Of a DNA stretch of 64,000 bases, positions 45,027-54,276 are shown piece after piece. Where the stretch lies: contig NZ_FSRB01000001.1 of the NCBI RefSeq assembly GCF_900129635.1, positions 1,527,501-1,591,500 of the forward strand, in the 5' to 3' direction. This DNA comes from Singulisphaera sp. GP187 (GTDB lineage Bacteria; Planctomycetota; Planctomycetia; Isosphaerales; Isosphaeraceae). Positions within the stretch are counted from its first letter, which is position 1, and every line of letters starts with the position of its first letter. Below the pieces are notes generated by a model, which was not told the DNA's origin, did no database searches, and was given only the letters and a program-made list of their open reading frames with translations. Position numbers and translations under genes: made by a program.

Positions 45027-45333
45027 CTAGCTTTCGCCAGTGCTCCAAAACTCCGCCAGGTCGATGGCCGTGGCCAATCCGGTGAACATGTCGGCCAAAG
45101 GTTGCGTGGCCAAACTTAGCAGGTTCCGCCGTCTCAGCGTCGGGAAATCGAGAACCGGACGGACTGACACCCAGGTTGAGTCGACGAGGCAGCCAAGGTT
45201 CTCGATCGCCACTTTCCTGAGGTTCAAGGGCGCGATCAGCGCGATGACCGTGACCCCGTCTGTCGGGTGGCTCTCGACCCAGGTACCGTTCAGCCCCAGA
45301 TCCAACCACGCCGCCGCGACAAGGATTGTCGTT
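45027..45333 (-). pseudogene. Coding-like remnant, unknown family
   Basis: A minus-strand frame of about 100 residues from TAA at about 45334 to TAG at 45027 has strong GC at third positions and protein-like content (ILVAAAWLDLGLNGTW; LATQPLADMFTGLATAIDLAEFW). There is no ATG, GTG or TTG with a ribosome site at its beginning; a stop lies just upstream. It reads like the C-terminal end of a lost gene. Family not recognised. Confidence 0.4.
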
Positions 45334-45778
45334 TAGGAGTCAGGATCTGAGCGAACAACAACCGCAGAGGTCGAAGTAGGAGCGACTTCAAGTCCTCAAT
45401 GTGATCGAGATCAAGATCGAGCGGGAGTCGAGGCCGATCATCGATGAAACGAAAAATGAAGAATTTGTGAGCATGAACAAGAGGGTGTTATCTGTTGTTT
45501 CGGCGGCTGTGGAGTGACGCGTTCCGGTGAGTCGGTAGGACGTCGTCGATGATGTTGTTTAAAGCGTGACAGGGCGAGCGACGGCGATCGAAAGCGAGTG
45601 GGGTGACGGTCGCGTTGGATCGTCCGAGCCGTGGCGCCACCCGCGAAAAAATGGAATGGCAACTAAGATTTTGGCGGATGTCGCCAGTGGGTGGGCCCTG
45701 CCATGCCTGAAAACCGCCGTCCCGACCAGGGCGGTGGGGAGCGAACCGACAAGAGATAGGAGCAGCCGGTAAGTTGGC
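45334..45778. other. Non-coding gap
   Basis: About 445 bases downstream of gcvPB on the minus strand, of somewhat lower GC content. I see no gene. Short frames on both strands lack support. Confidence 0.35.
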
Positions 45779-45813
45779 GCTGGGGTTGCGTTGTTGCGTT
45801 TCGCAACCCCAGC
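45779..45813. other. Perfect 12-bp hairpin downstream of gcvPB
   Basis: GCTGGGGTTGCG (45779-45790) and CGCAACCCCAGC (45802-45813) form a perfect stem with an 11-nt loop, 89 bases past the gcvPB stop on the minus strand. It lacks a T-run, so it may be an attenuating stem or a mobile-repeat end. Confidence 0.55.
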
Positions 45814-45901
45814 CACTCCGATTGCTGGCCTCTGATCCACTCGACTGTAAACCTCGCTGTCGCCGATTCCGCGGTCTCGAGCGCGGCGGGCCTTGGCATC
45901 C

Positions 45902-47374
45902 TCAGTTTGCCGTGTCACGCCCGGGAACCCACCGCAAGATCGGGGACTTGGCCGCTTTCACCTCGTCCGGCCGGCAGATCGGCGTGCTCACCGGCGCGTC
46001 GTGGAGCAGTGCCGGGTCTTCGGCGGCGATGTCGCGCAAGGTCTTGGCGAAGTGTTCCAGAGTCTCGCGGCTTTCCGTCTCTGTCGGCTCGATCATCAAG
46101 GCTTCCGAGACGATCAAAGGAAAGTAAACGGTTGGCGCGTGGATGTTGGAATCGATCAAGCGTTTGCCGATATCCATCGCCCGGACTCCGCGATCGCGGG
46201 CCATCCCGCGCGCGGAGGCGACAAACTCGTGCATGCATCGGTCGCCGAACGGCACGGGGTAGAGGTCGCGAACCAGCGCCATCAGGTAATTCGCGTTGAG
46301 GACGGCGTGTTGCGAGACCCGCTTCAAACCCTCCGGGCCTTGGCTCCGGATGTAGCAGTAAGCGCGGAACAGGACCCCGGTATTGCCGAAGAAGCTCCGA
46401 ACCCGGCCGATCGACTTGGGGCGATCGTAATCGAGGCGGAACGTTCCGTCGTCGTTTCGAGCCACCAAGGGAGCCGGCAGATAGGGGGCGAGGTCGCTTC
46501 GGACCGCGATCGGCCCCGCGCCTGGGCCACCGCCGCCGTGCGGGCCGGAGAAGGTCTTGTGGGGGTTGTAGTGCATGAGGTCCGCCCCCATGTCCCCCGG
46601 CCTGACCGCCCCGAGAATCGCGTTCATGTTAGCGCCGTCGAGGTAGAGCAGGGCCCCTCGATCGTGGAGCAACCGGGCGATCTCGCCGACTTGCGGGTCG
46701 AACAGACCGACCGTGTTGGGGTTGGTCATCATGAACACGGCGGCCTGGTCATCGAGCTTGGCCTGGAAATCGGCCAGGTCGACCAGTCCTCGGCCGTCGC
46801 TCTTGATTGTCACGGCCTCAAAACCGGCCAGATTCGCCGACGCGGGATTGGTTCCGTGCGCGCTGTCTGGAATCAGGACCTTCGACCGGGCCTCGCCGCG
46901 GTCGCGGTAGAAGGCGGCCGCAACCAGGAGCGCCGCCAGCTCGCCCTGGGCGCCGGCCGCCGGCTGAAGGCTGACGGTGTCGAGGCCCGCGATCTCCGCG
47001 AGGATCTGTTGGAGGTCGAAGAGGATCGCGAGCAAGCCTTGCAGAGTGTCTTCCGACTGGTACGGATGCTGCGCAAACAGGCCGGGCAAGGCCGCGAGCC
47101 GTTCGTTCCGCTTCGGGTTGTACTTCATCGTACACGAGCCGAGCGGATAGAAGTTGGAGTCGATCGACATATTCAATGTCGACAGGTTCGTATAGTGGCG
47201 AACGACGTCGAGCTCGCTCAGCTCAGGGAGCGGCGGGGTCGACTCGGCCAGATGACGTGTCGGGATCAACGCCTCGAGCGGCGCATCCGGTACATCCGAC
47301 GACGGTAGGAAGGCCGTGGCGCGACCGGGACGACTGGTCTCGAACAGCAGCGAAGGAGGATCAAGCTTGTACAT
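45902..47374 (-). CDS. gcvPB: Glycine dehydrogenase (decarboxylating) subunit 2
   Basis: The 490-residue protein is GcvP beta half: SIDSNFYPLGSCTMKYNPK, QPAAGAQGELAALL, DSAHGTNPASA, and the PLP-lysine motif NPHKTFSGPHGGGGPGAGP near residue 270. With GcvPA it forms the split P-protein. It decarboxylates glycine and transfers aminomethyl to GcvH lipoate. It follows gcvPA by 78 bases, with a weak Shine-Dalgarno. Confidence 0.97.
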   Translation of the reverse strand: MYKLDPPSLLFETSRPGRATAFLPSSDVPDAPLEALIPTRHLAESTPPLPELSELDVVRHYTNLSTLNMSIDSNFYPLGSCTMKYNPKRNERLAALPGLFAQHPYQSEDTLQGLLAILFDLQQILAEIAGLDTVSLQPAAGAQGELAALLVAAAFYRDRGEARSKVLIPDSAHGTNPASANLAGFEAVTIKSDGRGLVDLADFQAKLDDQAAVFMMTNPNTVGLFDPQVGEIARLLHDRGALLYLDGANMNAILGAVRPGDMGADLMHYNPHKTFSGPHGGGGPGAGPIAVRSDLAPYLPAPLVARNDDGTFRLDYDRPKSIGRVRSFFGNTGVLFRAYCYIRSQGPEGLKRVSQHAVLNANYLMALVRDLYPVPFGDRCMHEFVASARGMARDRGVRAMDIGKRLIDSNIHAPTVYFPLIVSEALMIEPTETESRETLEHFAKTLRDIAAEDPALLHDAPVSTPICRPDEVKAAKSPILRWVPGRDTAN

Positions 47375-47452
47375 GGTGATTTCAAATTTGTCCAGTTTCC
47401 GAGTGATTGAGCAACCGGTGGCCCGCTGGCAAACCGCACTCTGACGCCTCGC

Positions 47453-48805
47453 TCAGACGGCTTCCAACGCCTTGGCGTAGGCTTGCACCAGCCCGTCGAT
47501 CTCGGCCTTGGTCCGTTTCTCGGTCACGGCGATCAGGATCTTGTCCTGCAAGTTGGCATCCCACCGACCCAACGCGATCCCGCCGTGATATCCGAGGCGA
47601 CCAACCTGCTCGAGGACGCGGCTCGGATCTTTCGCCGACCGGATGACGAACTCCTTGAAGAACGGTCCGTCGAACGCGAGCGAGAGGCCGGGAATTTGAG
47701 CCAGTTGCTCCGCGGCGTAGTGGGCCTTGCGCGTCGACAGTTCCGCCGCCTGGCGCAGGCCGGCGGGGCCGACGGCCGCCAGGTAGATGCTCGATCGAAG
47801 GGCCAGCAATCCTTGATTGGTGCAGATGTTCGAGGTGGCCTTCTCGCGGCGGATGTGCTGTTCGCGGGTCTGCAAGGTGAGGACCCAGCAGCGTTTTCCG
47901 TTGCGGTCGGTCGTCTGGCCGACGATCCGGCCCGGCATCTTCCGCACATACGCTTCGCGACAGGCCATCATGCCCAGGTACGGGCCGCCGTAGGCCATCG
48001 GATTGCCGAGCCCCTGTCCCTCGGCCACCACGATATCGGCGCCATAAGTGTCGGGACGACGGAGCAACCCGAGGCTGATCGGATCCACGCTGACGATCGC
48101 AAGCGCCCCCTTGGCGTGCACCCGCTCCACGATCGCTTCGATCTCCTCCAGTTGCCCGAAGAAATTGGGATACTGGATCACGACGGCGGCGGTCTGGTCG
48201 TTCACCGCCTCATCGAGGTCCTCGACCCGCAGGCGTCCTTCCGGGGTGGGCACCGTGATGAGTTCGGGCGCGAGGTTGGCCAGGTAGGTGGAGAGGATCT
48301 GGCGATATTCGGGATGGACCGACCCGGCGATCACGACCCGGCCATGGCGCTGGCTGACGGTCAAGGCCATCAAGACGGCCTCGGTGACGGCCGAGCCACC
48401 GTCGTAGAGGCTCGCGTTCGAGACATCCATGCCGGTCAGTTGGGTGACCAGGGTCTGATACTCGAAGGTGGCCTGGAGAGTTCCCTGGCTGGCTTCGGGC
48501 TGGTAGGGGGTGTAGGCCGTGTAGAACTCGCCACGGGCGGAGAGGTTGTCGACCACCGCCGGTATGAAGTGGTCGTAGCTCCCGCCGCCGAGGAAGCAGA
48601 CGCGTTTGTCAGCTCCCATGTTCTGATCGACCAGGCTCCCCAGGTGGCTGGTCAACTCCAACTCGCAGAGGGCCGGGGGGATCTCCAGCGGGCGCTGAAG
48701 CCGGTATTCCGGCGGAATCATGTCGAAGAGCTGGTCAAGCGAGTCGAGACCGATGGCGGCGAGCATGACGCGCACGTCGTCGGGCGTGTTCGCGATAAAG
48801 GCCAT
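47453..48805 (-). CDS. gcvPA: Glycine dehydrogenase (decarboxylating) subunit 1
   Basis: The 450-residue protein has the N-terminal IANTPDDVRVMLAAIG, then FLGGGSYDHFIPAVVDNL, YTPYQPEASQGTLQATFEYQ, GMDVSNASLYDGGSAVTEA and GQTTDRNGKRCWVLTLQTREQHIRREKATSNICTNQ. This is the alpha half of the split P-protein and lacks the PLP lysine, which sits in GcvPB. GGGAG precedes the ATG. A 221-base spacer with T-rich tracts separates it from gcvH. Confidence 0.97.
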   Translation of the reverse strand: MAFIANTPDDVRVMLAAIGLDSLDQLFDMIPPEYRLQRPLEIPPALCELELTSHLGSLVDQNMGADKRVCFLGGGSYDHFIPAVVDNLSARGEFYTAYTPYQPEASQGTLQATFEYQTLVTQLTGMDVSNASLYDGGSAVTEAVLMALTVSQRHGRVVIAGSVHPEYRQILSTYLANLAPELITVPTPEGRLRVEDLDEAVNDQTAAVVIQYPNFFGQLEEIEAIVERVHAKGALAIVSVDPISLGLLRRPDTYGADIVVAEGQGLGNPMAYGGPYLGMMACREAYVRKMPGRIVGQTTDRNGKRCWVLTLQTREQHIRREKATSNICTNQGLLALRSSIYLAAVGPAGLRQAAELSTRKAHYAAEQLAQIPGLSLAFDGPFFKEFVIRSAKDPSRVLEQVGRLGYHGGIALGRWDANLQDKILIAVTEKRTKAEIDGLVQAYAKALEAV

Positions 48806-49026
48806 GATTCAATCCACTCCCGTTTCAATCCAATAGCTCCCAGTGATTGGCCCGGGAGGATCCGCAAAAAAAAAGAATAAAAAAAAGAGGGGGACGAGAG
48901 CGAGACCGTCACCCCAGGTTCGATCGGTAGGACCGCAACGAATTGATATTTTCTGTTTCGACGAGATCGTCACTCGTCGATCGACCACTTCCAGTGCCGT
49001 CGCGTCTCAAGGGAGCGACAATGACG
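48806..49026 (-). other. gcvH-gcvPA spacer with homopolymer tracts
   Basis: On the minus strand this 221-base spacer contains T8-ATTC-T9 (plus-strand bases about 48866-48890) with no strong hairpin before it. Similar T8 tracts precede gcvH (about 49432) and the response regulator at 35926. It could affect gcvPA expression or be slippage-prone. Confidence 0.4.
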
Positions 49027-49413
49027 TCAGTGGACGTCTTCGGCCACTTTTTTCTCGTAGGCCGCATGGTCCATGAGGCTCGCGACGGCGGTTGGGTCGT
49101 CGACGCGAACCTTGATCAGCCAGCCGACCGTATACGGGTCTTGGGCGAGGAGCTGGACGTCGCTGACGACGGGGGAATTGACCTCGACGACTTCGCCGCT
49201 GACGGGCGCATACAGGTCGCTCACCGCCTTCACGCTTTCCACTTCGCCGAAGCTTTTGCCGGCCGTCAGCTTGGTACCGACCGCGGGCAGCTCGATGACG
49301 ATCAGGTCGGTCAACTGATCGACGGCGAAGCGCGAGATCCCGATCGTCGCGATCTCACCGTCGAGACTCACCCATTCATGGCTGGGAGAATAGCGCAGAC
49401 TTTTTGGATCCAT
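49027..49413 (-). CDS. gcvH: Glycine cleavage H protein
   Basis: The 128-residue protein has the lipoyl domain with Lys62 in GEVESVKAVSDLYAPVSGEV, the expected lipoylation site, and the N-terminal SHEWVSLDG motif. It shuttles the aminomethyl group between GcvP and GcvT. GAGGAC precedes the ATG. It is 42 bases after gcvT. Confidence 0.97.
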   Translation of the reverse strand: MDPKSLRYSPSHEWVSLDGEIATIGISRFAVDQLTDLIVIELPAVGTKLTAGKSFGEVESVKAVSDLYAPVSGEVVEVNSPVVSDVQLLAQDPYTVGWLIKVRVDDPTAVASLMDHAAYEKKVAEDVH

Positions 49414-49455
49414 GGCGGCGAAGTCCTCAAAAAAAAGGGCAGGGGATCGACCGGT

Positions 49456-50577
49456 TCACTTGGGGGCCGGAACGGCCTCCGGTCGTTTGTAGAAGGGGAG
49501 CTTGATGACCTCGGCCGCTTCGTCGCGCCCGCGGATGTCGACGATGAGCCGAGTCCCGATTGCGGCGGCGGCTTGGTCGATCAGGGCCATTGCCAGGCTC
49601 TGTTCGAGAGTTGGGGCGAACGTACCGGACGTAACGACCCCGAGATCGCCGCCTTCGTGGCGGACCAGGCTCCCTTGACGGGCGATCCGTTTTCCGTCGA
49701 GTCGGAGCCCGACGCGAGCCAGCCCTGGTTTCGCTTTGAAGCCGCGAAGGGCATCGCGGCCGACGAACTCGCCCTTGTCCAGCTTCACGGCCCAGCCGAC
49801 CCCCGACGCGTAAGCGTTGGTCACGTCGGACAACTCGTGCCCATAGAGGGGCATGCCCGCCTCAAACCGGAGCGTATCGCGAGCGCCCAGGCCACAAGGC
49901 TTGATGTCAAAAGATTTTCCAGCCTCCATCAAGGCTGTCCAGACCGCCTCGGCGTCACTGGCCGGCACGATCAGCTCGAAGCCGTCCTCACCCGTATAAC
50001 CGGTGCGGCTGACGACCGTGTCGATCCGATCGAACAATCGACCCATCGTGAGGTAGTAATACTTGATGGCTGACAACGGCGTGCTGATCAACGGTTGGAG
50101 GGTCTCCAGAGCGCGCGGACCCTGCACGGCGATCATGGCCGTATCCACGGTTCGGTCGAGCAACGTGGCGTCGTGCTTGCCCTTGAGCCGTTCGAACTCG
50201 GAGACGACCGCCAGGCGATTGGAAGCGTTGCAGACGACGGCATACCCGGACGAGAGGCGGTAGACCAGAATATCGTCGATCAGGCCACCGCCGCCGTTGG
50301 CCATCAGGCTATACTGAATTTGGTCGACCGCCAGCCGGGCGACATGGTTCGTGGTGGCGTATTCCAGCCAGCTCTCGGCGCCGGTTCCATTGAAGGTCAG
50401 CCGTCCCATGTGGCTGATATCGAATAGTCCGACCCCTTTGCGCACCGCCTGATGTTCCTCGACGATCGACGTGTACTGCACGGGCATCGACCAGCCGGCG
50501 AAGTCGACCAATCGGGCCTGATGAGCCTGATGCCAGGCATGAAGCGGGGTTTCGAGAAGGGCGTCCGCGGACATCAT
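49456..50577 (-). CDS. gcvT: Aminomethyltransferase (glycine cleavage T protein)
   Basis: The 373-residue protein has the GcvT motifs FAGWSMPVQY, GLFDISHMGRL, GYTGEDGFELIVP and LGARDTLRFEAGMPLYGHEL. It transfers the methylene to tetrahydrofolate, releasing ammonia. Start at 50577 (ATG-ATG), with AAGGAAA just upstream and a promoter at 50637-50666. No glycine riboswitch is visible between promoter and start: only about 50 bases are available. Confidence 0.97.
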   Translation of the reverse strand: MMSADALLETPLHAWHQAHQARLVDFAGWSMPVQYTSIVEEHQAVRKGVGLFDISHMGRLTFNGTGAESWLEYATTNHVARLAVDQIQYSLMANGGGGLIDDILVYRLSSGYAVVCNASNRLAVVSEFERLKGKHDATLLDRTVDTAMIAVQGPRALETLQPLISTPLSAIKYYYLTMGRLFDRIDTVVSRTGYTGEDGFELIVPASDAEAVWTALMEAGKSFDIKPCGLGARDTLRFEAGMPLYGHELSDVTNAYASGVGWAVKLDKGEFVGRDALRGFKAKPGLARVGLRLDGKRIARQGSLVRHEGGDLGVVTSGTFAPTLEQSLAMALIDQAAAAIGTRLIVDIRGRDEAAEVIKLPFYKRPEAVPAPK

Positions 50578-50636
50578 GCGTTTCCTTGAGGGCGTCGGGC
50601 GGCCCTTTTGTGCATCGGAGTCACTGGCGCGCGATA

Positions 50637-50666
50637 ATTGTAGCCAGGACAGCAGGATCGAGACAA
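50637..50666 (-). promoter_or_regulatory. Sigma-70-like promoter of the gcv operon
   Basis: On the minus strand TTGTCT, 18 bases and TACAAT form a good -35/-10 pair. Transcription would start about 50630, leaving a leader of roughly 50 bases to gcvT. Confidence 0.65.
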
Positions 50667-50725
50667 CGGCGGATCGAAATCAGGCGGACGAGTCGCCGGT
50701 GAGTGGCTTGCGGGGGGACCCCACG

Positions 50726-52222
50726 ATGAGTCAGACGGAACAAACCAACGCATCTGTCTCCCCTGCGCCTTCGGATCTGCCCGAACCCATGCTGGAGAAG
50801 CAGGCGCCGAGGGAAGGAACGATCGTGTTGGACCCGGTGCCGGCAGGCAACTCAACCGGGCTGACTCTGCCGGTCCGGAAGGCCCTGATCGATCGCCGCT
50901 GGCTGGCCCGTTGGGGGATTTGGTCGGTCGGGATTCTGGGCGTGGCGATCGGCGCGGGGGTCCTCGCCGATTTTGCCTACTATCGATTCACGAAGTCGAT
51001 GACCAACGACGCCTTCGTGGAGTCGCACATCGTGCACCTTGCCCCCCAAGAGGCGGGGATCTTGACGAGGGTCCTCGTTGAGGAACGGGACGCGATCAAG
51101 GCCGGACAAGTCCTCGCCGAGATCGACCCGGTCCCGTTGCAACGGGCAGTCGAGGAGGCACAAGCCAAGCGAAAAGTCGCCGAGGCGACCTTGAGGCTCG
51201 AGGAGGCGACCCTGGATCGGCTCGAACGCGAGCATCCGCGTCGGGTGGCGGTCGCCGAGAAGGAGTTGGCCTCGGCCGACGCGGCCTACGAAGAGTCGAG
51301 CGCGATGCTCAAAATGACGGTGCAGGACGTCGACAAGGCCGTGAATGAGGCGAAGGCCGACGCCGCGGCGGTCCAGGCCGCGCTCACCAACGCCAAGGAA
51401 GAGTTCGATCGCTACACGAAGCTCTTCGCCGATCGGTCCGCCCCCGAACGGAAGCTGCAAGACATGACCCGGGAGTACCGCGCGGCGCAGGCCAAGGCCG
51501 AGTCCGCCAAGGCCAAGGTTGAACGGGCCGAGGTTGACCGCGGTCAGGTCGAGGTCGCGCGCCGCTCCCTCGACCAAAAGGATCGGGCGCGCGAGAAGGC
51601 GAAGGAGTCGCTCCGACTGGCGGAATTAGGCGACCTCGAGATCGAGGTTCAGAAGCACCAGGTCCAGCTCCGCCGCGATGAGGTCGAGCAGGCCGCGCGC
51701 ACCGAGGCGACGGTCGCCACCCGCCTCCAGAACGCTCGGATCGTGGCGCCTTTCGACGGCGTGGTCGTCCGCCGCTACCGCAATCCCGGCGACCACGCAC
51801 CGCTCGGCTCGCCCGTTTTAAGCGTCTACGACCCGGAACTCATCTACGTCACGGCTTATCTTGAAGAGGACCGGCTCGAGGGGGTCGCGCCCGGCAATCG
51901 GGTGCGGATCTGGGTCGATGCCATCCCGGGAGCCATGGACGGGCGCGTCGTCTGGATCGGTCAGGCGACCGGTGCGAATTTCTCGCTCTTGCCCCGCGAC
52001 GTGACCTCCGGGGAGTTCACCAAGGTTACGCAGCGGGTGCCGGTCCGGATCGCGGTCGACCGCGGCCCCCGCTGGGGGCAACTTCGTCCTGGCCTGTCGG
52101 TCACGGTGGCGATCTCGCATGGCCCGGGCGACCCGGAGTGGGCGGCGGCCGAGGCGGAGCGGCAGCGGCATAGGGGCCAATTCGGGGTCAGCCCGACGGC
52201 CGTGCTCGGGGGTGAGCGGTGA
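50726..52222 (+). CDS. emrA: HlyD/EmrA-type membrane fusion protein
   Basis: The 498-residue protein has a transmembrane segment at about residues 62-85 (WGIWSVGILGVAIGAGVLADF), the barrel-sandwich start SMTNDAFVESHIVHLAPQEAG and long periplasmic coiled-coil arms (about 160-330), then ARIVAPFDGVVVRRYRNPGDHA and VYDPELIYVTAYLEEDRL, as in EmrA. It bridges the inner-membrane pump and the TolC-like channel. The start at 50726 has GGGGGGA upstream. Its stop overlaps the GTG of emrB (GTGA). Confidence 0.92.
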   Translation: MSQTEQTNASVSPAPSDLPEPMLEKQAPREGTIVLDPVPAGNSTGLTLPVRKALIDRRWLARWGIWSVGILGVAIGAGVLADFAYYRFTKSMTNDAFVESHIVHLAPQEAGILTRVLVEERDAIKAGQVLAEIDPVPLQRAVEEAQAKRKVAEATLRLEEATLDRLEREHPRRVAVAEKELASADAAYEESSAMLKMTVQDVDKAVNEAKADAAAVQAALTNAKEEFDRYTKLFADRSAPERKLQDMTREYRAAQAKAESAKAKVERAEVDRGQVEVARRSLDQKDRAREKAKESLRLAELGDLEIEVQKHQVQLRRDEVEQAARTEATVATRLQNARIVAPFDGVVVRRYRNPGDHAPLGSPVLSVYDPELIYVTAYLEEDRLEGVAPGNRVRIWVDAIPGAMDGRVVWIGQATGANFSLLPRDVTSGEFTKVTQRVPVRIAVDRGPRWGQLRPGLSVTVAISHGPGDPEWAAAEAERQRHRGQFGVSPTAVLGGER

Positions 52223-53826
52223 CGACCAGGCTCGAACCCGCACCGATCCCATCCAACGATCCGATTGCCCCGGACGTTCGCGTCTGGCATGGCATTCCGC
52301 GCCGCGATCTCGTCGTGGTGGCGATCCTCCCGACCCTCCTCCTGGCCGGAATGACCTCGACGTTCACCGACCTGGCCCGGCCGTTCGTGGTCAACGAGCT
52401 TTCCTCCGATCGCTATCGCTATCAGTGGGTGCTCGCCTGCACCTTGCTCGGCTCGGTCACGGGGATGTCGCTGATCGCCTGGATGCGGAATCGGATCGGC
52501 CTCAAGAACAGCTATGTGATCGGCCTCATCATCTTCACCTTGGGGAGCCTGGCCTGTGCGACGGCCCCCAATATGGAGCTGCTTGGCGTGACCCGGTTCG
52601 TCCAAGGCTGGGGCAACGGCATGGTCGTGACGACCGTGCTGGCGGTCTTCTGGCGCGAGTTCCCCGACCATCGCGACGCCGCGATCGCGGCCTATGTGCT
52701 CGGACTCTATTTCGGGCGGATCGTCGCGCCGAGCGTCAGCGCCTATTTGATCAACCTGCCGTCCTGGCGGTCGATTTTCTACTTCAATGTTCCGATCGCC
52801 GCGATCTCCGTGGTGTTGACCTCCCACCTTCTCCAGGCGGACGAGCCACGTGAGCGAGTACGCGCCCGCTTTGACTTCGAGGGTCTGGTTCTGTTGCTGG
52901 GCTGGGTCCTCTGCTTAATGCTTGGACTGTTTCGATTCCAGAAGTGGGGGTGGTATACCTCGAACGACTTTTGGCTGGTGACGGCGATGGGACTCGCCTT
53001 GTTCGTCTCGTTCGTTGTTCATGAATTTGTCTGTCATCATCCGTTACTTGACCTCCGGCTTTTTGCGATCCCTCGGTTCACTCTGAGCGTGGCGATCAAG
53101 GCGCTGGCCGACCTCTGTTTCTTCACCGTCGTCTCGGTCCTGGTTCGTTACATGGCCGTGACCCGCGACTACGAGCGAGTCACGACGGGACTGGTGCTCT
53201 TGCCGGCAGTGGCGGCGATGGGCACGACCTTGGCGCTGACGGCCTGGCTGGGAACGCGGGACGATCGCAAGGCTCGGCTCGTCGTCGGCCTGATCGGCAT
53301 GTCCCTGGGGACCTGGTACCTCTCGTCGTTGGACTTGTACACCGATAAGTTCTGGACGGCCTTGATCACGGCCGCCTGGGCCGCCGCGGCGGGGCTGGTC
53401 GCTTCCCCTTTGATCTGCATCTCGCAGGAGGAGATGACTCCGGACCAGATTGCCTCGTCGGCCGGCATCAAGAACCTGATGCTCGTTCTGCCGGCGTTCG
53501 TTGGCAACAACCTGCTGGGCATCTTCATCGAGCGCCGGGGCGATTCCCACTTCGATGCGATGCGCCAGAGCTTCGTGCCGAACCGCCCCCCCCTGGAGGA
53601 TGTCCGGCTCAACCTGGTTGACTATTTCACGCTCCAGGGGCTCGGGCCAGCAGACGCCGCGGCGCAGGCGGTTCGGCTGCTGACTCGTTTCACCCACGAC
53701 TACGCGACGGTCTTCGCCTTCCAGTCGGCTTTCCAGATCCTGGCGTTGATCATGATGTTGGCCGTCGTGCTGGCTTGCTGCCTCAAACCGCTACCACCGC
53801 AGGCGACCGGGCCTCGTCGCGGCTGA
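52219..53826 (+). CDS. emrB: EmrB-type MFS efflux permease (DHA2 family)
   Basis: The 535-residue protein has about 14 hydrophobic segments. It resembles the DHA2/EmrB family (FTDLARPFVVNELSSDRYRYQW, WMRNRIGLKNSYVIGLIIFTLGS, VLAVFWREFP, then loops FRFQKWGWYTSNDFWLVTA). It exports lipophilic compounds by proton antiport with EmrA and an outer-membrane channel. GTG start overlaps the emrA stop. The TolC-like gene is 4 kb away, convergent, behind an accessory segment. Confidence 0.9.
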   Translation: MTTRLEPAPIPSNDPIAPDVRVWHGIPRRDLVVVAILPTLLLAGMTSTFTDLARPFVVNELSSDRYRYQWVLACTLLGSVTGMSLIAWMRNRIGLKNSYVIGLIIFTLGSLACATAPNMELLGVTRFVQGWGNGMVVTTVLAVFWREFPDHRDAAIAAYVLGLYFGRIVAPSVSAYLINLPSWRSIFYFNVPIAAISVVLTSHLLQADEPRERVRARFDFEGLVLLLGWVLCLMLGLFRFQKWGWYTSNDFWLVTAMGLALFVSFVVHEFVCHHPLLDLRLFAIPRFTLSVAIKALADLCFFTVVSVLVRYMAVTRDYERVTTGLVLLPAVAAMGTTLALTAWLGTRDDRKARLVVGLIGMSLGTWYLSSLDLYTDKFWTALITAAWAAAAGLVASPLICISQEEMTPDQIASSAGIKNLMLVLPAFVGNNLLGIFIERRGDSHFDAMRQSFVPNRPPLEDVRLNLVDYFTLQGLGPADAAAQAVRLLTRFTHDYATVFAFQSAFQILALIMMLAVVLACCLKPLPPQATGPRRG

Positions 53827-53846
53827 TCAATCCAGACCATCGCGGC

Positions 53847-53892
53847 TCACGACTTGTTGCCGAATGGCGAGGTCGATTTATCGGGCGAGTGC
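53847..53892 (-). pseudogene. Remnant of the tolC 3' end
   Basis: The minus strand reads PDKSTSPFGNKS and a TGA stop, matching the TolC C-terminus (PYESTSPFGNKP). The DNA similarity extends to about 50 bases on each side of the motif (53838-53890 against 57793-57846). Nothing further upstream of tolC is conserved here. Confidence 0.65.
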
Positions 53893-54092
53893 TGCAGCGG
53901 TTAAACGATACGGTCGCAACGGCGCCGGGTTGATGGACCCGGGCCACCCGGGGTCGGGCGGATAACCCGGCGATCCTGGCGATGAAGTGGAATATGATTG
54001 ATGTGTATTTGCATGAACGCGTGAGCAAGAGTTCGCGGTTCGGGCAAGCCCTTGGGGATCGGCTGGGCCGGTTTGCCGGCGGTAAAGACGTG

Positions 54093-54250
54093 GAGGGAAC
54101 GAAATGGGGGCATTCGCAAATCATGCGGATGCTTGCCTGAATCGAGGAGTCTACGCAGGTTGCGTCGATATCAGCTTCCAAAGTCGTGAGCTGAAAGTCG
54201 ATCCTGCCTCGTTTGTGCAGGCTACGTCAAAATTGACGAATGGCCCCCAT
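54093..54250 (-). repeat. ~155 bp repeat, copy A
   Basis: Shares about 155 bases with copies at 56302-56477 and 57560-57714, all in the same orientation. On the minus strand all three share the peptide core LTxLExDIDAxCVDS; in copy A stops interrupt the frame. The inner part contains the GCCTGC-GCAGGC stem. The flanking 53893-54092 contains no gene; a GGACCCGGGCCACCCGGGGTC stem is seen at about 53936. Confidence 0.75.
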
Positions 54251-54276
54251 TATTTATCACGGATCAATGAGTTGTT

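Noticed and set aside
43987-45030. 347-residue plus-strand ORF
   Set aside because: It is the antisense of the lipoate-ligase-like gene and the remnant beside it, with no family signal.
50578-50725. Glycine riboswitch upstream of gcvT
   Set aside because: Only about 50 bases lie between the promoter's start point and the ATG, and no tandem aptamer-like sequence is visible.
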